Shown: piece after piece, positions 57,965 to 64,000 of the stretch
Layout of the letters: each line of letters starts with the position of its first letter
Numbering within the stretch: position 1 is the first letter of the stretch
Assembly: GCF_000143535.2 (NCBI RefSeq)
Contig: NC_037320.1
Coordinates: 1,240,001-1,304,000 of the forward strand
DNA: 64,000 nt
Source of the DNA: Botrytis cinerea B05.10
Lineage: Eukaryota > Ascomycota > Leotiomycetes > Helotiales > Sclerotiniaceae
Direction: 5' to 3'
The notes under the pieces: model-generated
The model's database searches: none
What the model saw: only the letters and a program-made list of their open reading frames with translations
What the model was told of the DNA's origin: nothing
Program-made: the position numbers and the translations under genes

Positions 57965-57997
57965 TTCCTTCTTCTTCTTCTTCTTCTTCTTCTTCTC
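57965..57997. repeat. CTT trinucleotide array
   Basis: About ten CTT units, read directly; gives a false poly-Lys frame on the minus strand. Confidence 0.85.
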
Positions 57998-59460
57998 AGC
58001 CATCCGTTTTTGCTACATACACATACTAGGTAGTCGAGCTGGTATGAACACAGTCCTACCTACCCACCCATGAAAATGAAGGAGTTCCGTTCCATATGGT
58101 ACAGAGAAGTTTCTGTCTGGAATTGCCACTGTACTGTACAACGCTCAGTTCAATATCATTTCTTCCTCTCGATTCGTCCCACCAAGTGACCGACCACTGT
58201 AAGGTACACAACAGATTAAGACCAGGCTTATTATAGGCACAAAGCACCTTCTATTCCGGGACCACAAAATAGCCCTTGTAGGTCAAATCCTGGTAAAGCC
58301 ACGTTGAGATACGATACTGATGTCAATCTTTACTCAAGAAGTTCAAGGTCAATTGAAATTTGACTCCATAGGAAACATCAAAGCAATCAAATTCTAGAAC
58401 TTGAAGAGTAGGGAACCCGGGTGAAAAAAAAGGGAAAAACAGGACCTTGGATCACCATGATCATCAAATTCATAAAATAAGATTAAATCGTCGGGTTTCT
58501 ACATCGAGCATTGGAAATACCCGTTATATTTTCTTTCAAAAGGGAGACAATTTTCCGTTTCTACTCTGATAATGTGTCAAAAAGGGTATTCATCACCATG
58601 ATCATTACCACAAGTGCATGCCAGTAGAAATCTAAATGCTGATGATAAATTAACTTCCTCTCGCTCCTACAAGTAAAGTTCAAAATGATTGATAATGAAC
58701 CCAGGAGAGCAGGGAAAGAGGGCCAACGCCGATTCAACGGTCATAAAAACCTCCGAAATTGGATTCCATCACGCATTGGATTCAACTGGAAGCGGAAATT
58801 TTTAATTGAGTAATATATCTCATCCATGGTTCAAAATCATTGCTTGCATGAGATTTGGAGATAAAGAGCCATATCAATCAATCAGTCAATATACGACGAT
58901 TGCGACATGTTTTATAAATCATTTCAACAAGGCTGAATGCCGAAATATTTATTCATCGGGATAAGGAGACAAAACTCCGTATAGGAGTAGGTTACGGGGT
59001 CAAAATATATAAGTTGTGGGGTGTGACTGCCAACAAATTCCAGTCTGTTTTCTTCTCAATGATGGAACGCTACATGTTGAACACCGATAGGAATTCGGGT
59101 TTGGATGTTGGACTTGTCATGCTCTCGGTATCTCTCCATCATCTCAGTGGATGAGTCATTATCAGACTATTGGTAGACTACTTGTCTTGAAAGTGGGAGG
59201 AGTCATGGAGTTATAAGTATATTCTTCAAATACTCATTAATCGTGGTCTTCTGTATCTTCTATGATATAAAACACATCACATTGACAACCCTAACAGTAT
59301 TTGTATACTCGATAGCAAATACTCAAAACAAGATTTTGTACCCATACTCATACTCATGCTCCCCAATTCCACTCCAACCCCATTCATTCCATCTCATCCC
59401 CCTAAAATTTCCCATCAACCCAATATCCTCCTCACCAAAATACCAACCCAATCTCCCATC

Positions 59461-60396
59461 ATGAACCCCCTCTTCTCCATCCACCCCTGCACCCCGACCG
59501 ATCTCCCCTCCATGCTCAACATCTACAACCTCGCCTTCGCTAACGACCCCTTCCGCCTCGCCCGCTGGCCGGAATCCCAAGTTCCCCCGTCCGTATTCAC
59601 ATCCTGGCTCACCAAAGTCTTCACCAAGTATCTGAGCACACCTCATACGCATACCTGGAAACTGGTGGAAAATTCCACCGGAAATATGGCGGGGTGGACG
59701 CATTGGGCTGAACCGCATGTGGTGAGTAGAGAGGAAGAAGAACGGAATAAGATGGAAGAGGAGAAGGAAGAGAGGGAGAGGAAGGAGAGAGGAGAGGGAA
59801 AGTTCCCCGAAGGCTCGGTGTTGGAGATTTGTGAGGCGAAGGTGGCTGGCTGGAATAGGTTGAGGGAGAAGTGGTATAAGAGGGAGGATATGTTTTGTAA
59901 GTCGCGTTTTTCTTTGATTCTTTTCTGATATCAACTCTCTTTATTTCCTTCGTTCTGCTTTATATATTTCTTAAGCGAGTGTTATCCATCTTCACAGCAC
60001 TTTCATAAATAATCCTTCCATTCCCACAAAATAAATAAACACCCCGTATCGATTCCATTCCACACCAATCCTCACTCATTCCCTCTCCTTCTGCCCTCTA
60101 TCTCCCTCCCCATCAACATCCATCTAACACCCCCAGTAATTTACTTCCTCTCCATCTCTCCCAGCTACCAAAAACTCGGTCTGGGCACCCTCCTCCTCAC
60201 CTCCATCACAAATCTCGCAGACGCCCAGTCAAAAATAAGTTATTTGGAAGCGACTGCGGCAGGGTATCCGGTGTATGTGCGTGCGGGATTTAGAGAATTA
60301 GAGTGTATGGAGGTGGATTTGGGGACGTGGGGCGTGGGTAGGAATTGGGCTATGGTTAGAGGGGAAGGGGAGACGATAGAGGAGATAGAGAGATAG
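59461..60396 (+). CDS. GNAT-family N-acetyltransferase
   Basis: Acetyl-CoA-dependent N-acetyltransferase of unknown substrate. Exon 1 runs from 59461 to 59896 and exon 2 from 60137 to 60396. The 240-bp intron is long for this window (GTAAGT...CCCCCAG, phase 1). About 231 residues: FSIHPCTPTDLPSMLNIYNLAFANDPF opens the fold. A Glu/Lys/Arg-rich insert (EEERNKMEEEKEERERKE) sits mid-protein. Exon 2 gives YFLSISPSYQKLGLGTLLLTSITNLADAQ with the acetyl-CoA loop Q-x-x-G-L-G, then YLEATAAGYPVYVRAGFREL, the C-terminal GNAT strand-helix. An earlier in-frame ATG at 59356 would add 35 Pro/Thr-rich residues; I prefer 59461 because the recognisable domain starts there. It is unrelated at the sequence level to the GNAT at 27.8-28.6 kb beyond the fold. 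Wobble bases switch from C to G near 59.65 kb. Confidence 0.82.
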
Positions 60397-61005
60397 AGAT
60401 GGGATGGGATGGAATAAATAGAATAGAATGTGAAAATGGGATGGGTGGATAGATAGATAGATGAATAAGATATGTTGCTTTAAACTTATACTACACAAGT
60501 CACGTCGCAGCACCAGAAATACATATACAAAATCATAAACATCAATCATACATTTTGTTCTCACATCCATACATATCTGAAAGTATCTCATCAATCAATC
60601 ACTGTCCATATGATCAATAATGAAATCAATAAACCAATATCAATCCATCGCACTAATAAATAGATGATATTCTAATCCCAAACGCAAACCGAATCCACGA
60701 TACCGCATATCGTATATCGTATATCCTATTACGATGCCATAAACCAACGCAATGCATGATTTACTCCAACTCAATGTGCATGCCGTAGTTCTTCTCTTCA
60801 TCCAGAAATCTCGATACGTTACCCCAAAAACCTTCCTTGGAATTCAATTTCGGGTCTTGGCTTGAGTTCCTGAGGTGCATTCGATAGTCTCTGGATATCC
60901 CGGATTTGGAACATGGCCAGACTTGAAACAAATATGAAGATAGGCATCTCCCCTCCACGACAAAAAGTGTAACATTGACTCCTAACCACCAAGCTCCTCC
61001 TCCCC
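60397..61005. other. Convergent intergenic region
   Basis: About 600 bp between the GNAT and POL4 stops. It contains a short GATA/ATAG array near 60450-60465; no gene is seen. Confidence 0.5.
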
Positions 61006-63519
61006 CTAATGTAAAACCCTCTCCCAAGGTTCCCTCCACGGCACGCCCAACGCCTCAAAAATCGCCCGCTCATCTCTCCCCTCGACCAACGTCCCATCCG
61101 TGACTTTATTCCTAGTCTCCCATTTCCCGCTTTTCATCCCGCCTCTCATAGCATCCCGATACAAACCCCGTTGATTCAACCTCATCCCCTTTTTCCCCGC
61201 GAGTAAACGCATGCTTCGATTGAAGATATCGTCGCCGGTGAAATAGAGGAGTGCGGCACCGATTTCGGATGCCGGAACGAGGAGGAAATCGATGCGGCGC
61301 CATGGGTTTGGGGGGTGGGATGCGGAAGAGGAAGAGGGCAGAACACAACATCCGTGCCATTTTGATCCTTCGTTATTATGCGGTACGGCGAGTGCTGCGG
61401 TTAGGAAATGGGAGGCTGTGAGAGATTTTACGAGAGAAGAGAGGAAGGGGGTTAGTTGTGTTGTTTGTGTAGTGTGGGATTTGGAGATGATGATATCGAT
61501 ATCGCCGGATGTTTTTGCACCTCGACGATAGGAACCGCCGATTGTGATCTCGATTTCGGGATCGATGGTTTTGGTTGTATCAGTGATGAACTTACCCAGC
61601 TGCTCGATTTCGTGGCGGGGAATCCGGAGTTGCAGATCGTCGTAGCGTTCGATGCCAATTTGTTGACTGGGCGTGAGTTTGATGTTGTTTTTGAGATCAG
61701 CAAATGAGCGATGGCCTTGAGAAATCCATTTCGATGCTAGCTTGTAGTTTACGCCATAGATGCCCATAAAAAGTTTGAGGATTTTATCGTCTGGTTCTGC
61801 TTCTGCGTGTTCAAGACGGCGGAGACGACCGGTGAGGACTATTTCTTCGATTTTTTTGGCGATGCGTTGCCCGATTTTTGGGATCACGATGGCTTCGGAG
61901 AAGGTGCGGATGAGGGCTGGTTGATTTTTGAGTTGGCCACACGCTTGCATATAGGAACGGGTACGCCACTGATCGCCAATTCTCTCATAATAGTCTTTCA
62001 TTCGTGACAGAATTTGGATTGTGTGATTGTTGGGATTGGGTTCGTCGGAAGCAGTTCCACCAGTCATGCATTGGAAGTTACCTCCTTTTCCCGTAGGGGC
62101 TGTTCGACGAGGTTTTGGGGGAGCTTTTAGAGGGGAGCAACCCCCATCTTCTGAATCTGATTCATCTATGGTATCATCGAATTCACTGAAATTTGATATT
62201 AGGTCATCATCAGAATTGTCATGATCGAGTACACCTTCGGTTGCCCTGGCTAATTCGATTGTTTCATTTAGTATACCAAAATCTGCGTATTGCGGGTTGG
62301 GAGAAGATGCTTGACTCAGATGTTGCGAGTTCTCTTCTGCTAAAAGAGTTTGTTCTGTTTCTTGTAACTGTGGTCCGGAAATTGAGGTTGAGGGAAAAGG
62401 AACTGGTTTGACGGTTGGCATTGAACGCTGGCTACGTTCAGGTGTTTCTTTTGGAGGCACATATTCCCACTTATTAGGTTTCTTGTTACGAGGTTCCAAT
62501 TGGAGAGATTTATCTGGCTGCTGTGACGTTGACGGTATCGGCATCTGCTTCTCTTCGATGACTGCATCTGGATTTTTGACCTGATATTTCTTCCCAGTTG
62601 GTTCATAGAGAAATTTCTGTTCAATGCAATCTAATAACCATTCTTCATTTACCATACTGGCTCCATCCGGAAGGACTCTGAGATAGGTCACAACATCCTT
62701 GCGTGTCAAGGAGTTATCAATGATAAGATGTGTGATGGGCTCGTTTATATCTCTAATCCATGTTGCGCCGCGCTCTCTTGCTTTAGTGATGCGAAAACGT
62801 CTGACTGGAGATTTATCATCGTTAGGAAGGAAGAAAAAATTAAGACCTTGAAAGACCCGATCCTTTGGGGGAACAAACTTGAGAGGTTTCTCCTTCTTCC
62901 TGGTGGGTTTTTTAGTGGCCCCTTTTTCCTGGGTATCTCCTTTTCTCTTTTTGCTGAGCATTGATGCGATTCCTGTACTATTGGTAAGAACTAAGGTAGC
63001 TGATGTTGGGTTTGATAAGCTGCGTTGATCTTTGGTTGGCCTTTTCACTGAACTATCTGCACTTCTTAAAGGCGACGATGTTTCCTTTCCAAAAGAACTA
63101 CCCATAGAAACCGTAGCACGCGATTCGCTTCGAAGGCCAGTCCTTTTATGAGGCGACCCAAGCAAGTTCTCCGTCGTACTATCTACCGTATCCTTCGCCG
63201 TAGCTACACTCCATTTTGGCTCCGAATGACTTCGTTGCAACGTTGGAACATTTTTGAGAAGCGGTTTATGTAGCTTTCGAGGTTGTAGTAGGTTTGGCTC
63301 TTTAGGTAAGGGAGGTAGCAAACTACGCTCTCTTTGTGATGGACGATCCAAAATGGGATTATTGCATTTCTTCAAAAATTCCCGCGATTCATTGAGCTCT
63401 CCTTCATCTGAGTCCGAAGTACTCAAAGCATAGAGCTGTGTGAAATAGCTAGCTTTGTCTGCCTATTTCTGATGTCAGATGAGAACATTTGGACTCTTTG
63501 GTGGCCTTTTACTTACCAT
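61006..63519 (-). CDS. POL4: DNA polymerase IV / family X polymerase (Pol4, Pol lambda/mu type)
   Basis: A nuclear gap-filling polymerase for non-homologous end joining and base-excision repair. Exon 1 is only the ATG (63519-63517), followed at once by GTAAGT. A 54-bp intron (63516-63463) leads to exon 2 (63462-61006), whose frame then begins ADKASYFTQLYALSTSDSDEGE. Total about 819 residues. Without this exon the frame has no upstream ATG, only a TTG. Residues ~201-296 form a BRCT domain (RVFQGLNFFFLP, THLIIDN, WLLDCIEQ). The 8-kDa and fingers regions have NNHTIQILSRMKDYYERIGDQWRTRSY and the helix-hairpin-helix IPKIGQRIAKKIEEI. The palm has GGSYRRGAKTSGDIDIII with D655 and D657, and RRIDFLL with D726, so all three metal-binding aspartates are present. 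YFTGDDIFNRSMRLLAGKKGMRLNQRGLY is the family signature. The N-terminal 190 residues are basic and disordered. Confidence 0.93.
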
Positions 63520-64000
63520 GATGAGTAGTAAATAGCAAGGCAAAATGAGTGCTAATACCCATCTATAGACTCTCAATGTCAATCCATGAGAGACCGTATG
63601 ATTGCAAACTGTGCAAAAATCAAAGACAAAATGATGATGCGTGATGTCTCAGAGTGTGATCCCTTTGTTTTGATATTGCGCCGGTGATCCCGCCAAGAAA
63701 AATGGACGCTAGTGATAGGTTACCGAGCTGCCGTCCCTTTCCCTTCAGCAAAACAACATCAAATTCTACTCCCTACAACTCCAACTAACATCAAATATCT
63801 AAAAGTACGAATGAAGATTGGCATCTGATGAATATGTGTGGACTGTTTGAACTCTGACGCTACCTCAATCCGGCTCCCAATACGGTACCAACACCTCGAA
63901 GATCTCCTGCCGCGCCGTACGCCCCTTTCCTTCAGGACTGCTGACTTTCGAGAGCTCCTATCGACTATCACTCTTAACGGTATTCATCCGATCATGAGCA
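63520..64000. other. POL4 upstream region to the window edge
   Basis: About 480 bp with no recognised gene. The last 150 bp are more GC-rich and could belong to the leader of a gene beyond the edge. Confidence 0.4.

Larger units (their letters stand above)
56811..59460. other. Intergenic region
   Basis: About 2.6 kb with no recognisable gene. It has a CATCTACT tandem near 57310-57345, a GGAATTGCAATT tandem near 57805-57845 and a CTT trinucleotide array near 57965-57997. The minus-strand poly-Lys frame at 57644-58003 is the translation of that array. An alternative earlier ATG for the next gene lies at 59356. Confidence 0.55.

Noticed and set aside
57644..58003. Minus-strand frame starting with poly-Lys
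   Set aside because: Produced by the CTT array and flanking simple repeats.
1..64000. CRISPR arrays, bacterial operons or ribosome binding sites
   Set aside because: Spliced eukaryotic genes throughout; the tandem repeats have no regular unique spacers.

Overview
The window looks like nuclear DNA of a filamentous ascomycete. The evidence is many short introns (about 50-90 bp, GTRNGT donors, CTAAC-like branch sites), gaps rich in simple repeats and A/T, a repeat pair differing mainly by C-to-T/G-to-A changes as in repeat-induced point mutation (RIP), and fungus-specific families (Zn(II)2Cys6 factors, OS-4/Ssk2 kinase, Pol4, Sld3, Mep2). A leotiomycete of the Botrytis/Sclerotinia type is my best guess; this is an impression, not a database result.

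Layout. 1-8.8 kb: SLD3 replication initiator (minus, cut by the left edge), a divergent 2.1 kb gap, then the OS-4/Ssk2-type MAPKKK of the osmostress pathway (plus). 10-11.6 kb: a Git1-like phosphodiester/phosphate permease. 11.6-19 kb: a large gap of minisatellites with no convincing gene. 19-20.8 kb: a Mep2-type ammonium transporter with GATA boxes upstream. 20.8-28.6 kb: an accessory-looking block. It holds a 14-TM DHA2 efflux transporter lying between two inverted, diverged copies of one short repeat, a putative solo LTR, a 29-bp A tract, and a GNAT gene whose last splice junction does not keep frame. 28.6-30.8 kb: a gap with two perfect 14-bp-arm hairpins. 30.8-40.7 kb: a gene-dense core with an asparagine-synthetase-domain protein (minus), Vps9 (plus), a conserved fungal protein of unknown function (plus) and a HAD-type haloacid dehalogenase (plus). 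41-49.2 kb: two divergent Zn2Cys6 transcription factors separated by 3 kb. 49.6-52.7 kb: an intronless 1017-residue membrane protein with seven exact C-x11-C modules, the most novel-looking object in the window. 54-56.8 kb: a serine-rich conserved protein (minus). 59.5-60.4 kb: a second GNAT. 61-63.5 kb: DNA polymerase IV (Pol X, minus), whose first coding exon is only the ATG.

The genes do not form one pathway or a biosynthetic cluster. Several are housekeeping (replication, repair, endosomal traffic) mixed with nutrient and stress functions (ammonium, phosphodiester, osmosensing). Splice sites were placed by eye from GT-AG rules, reading frame and family alignment from memory; where a junction is ambiguous the entry says so.
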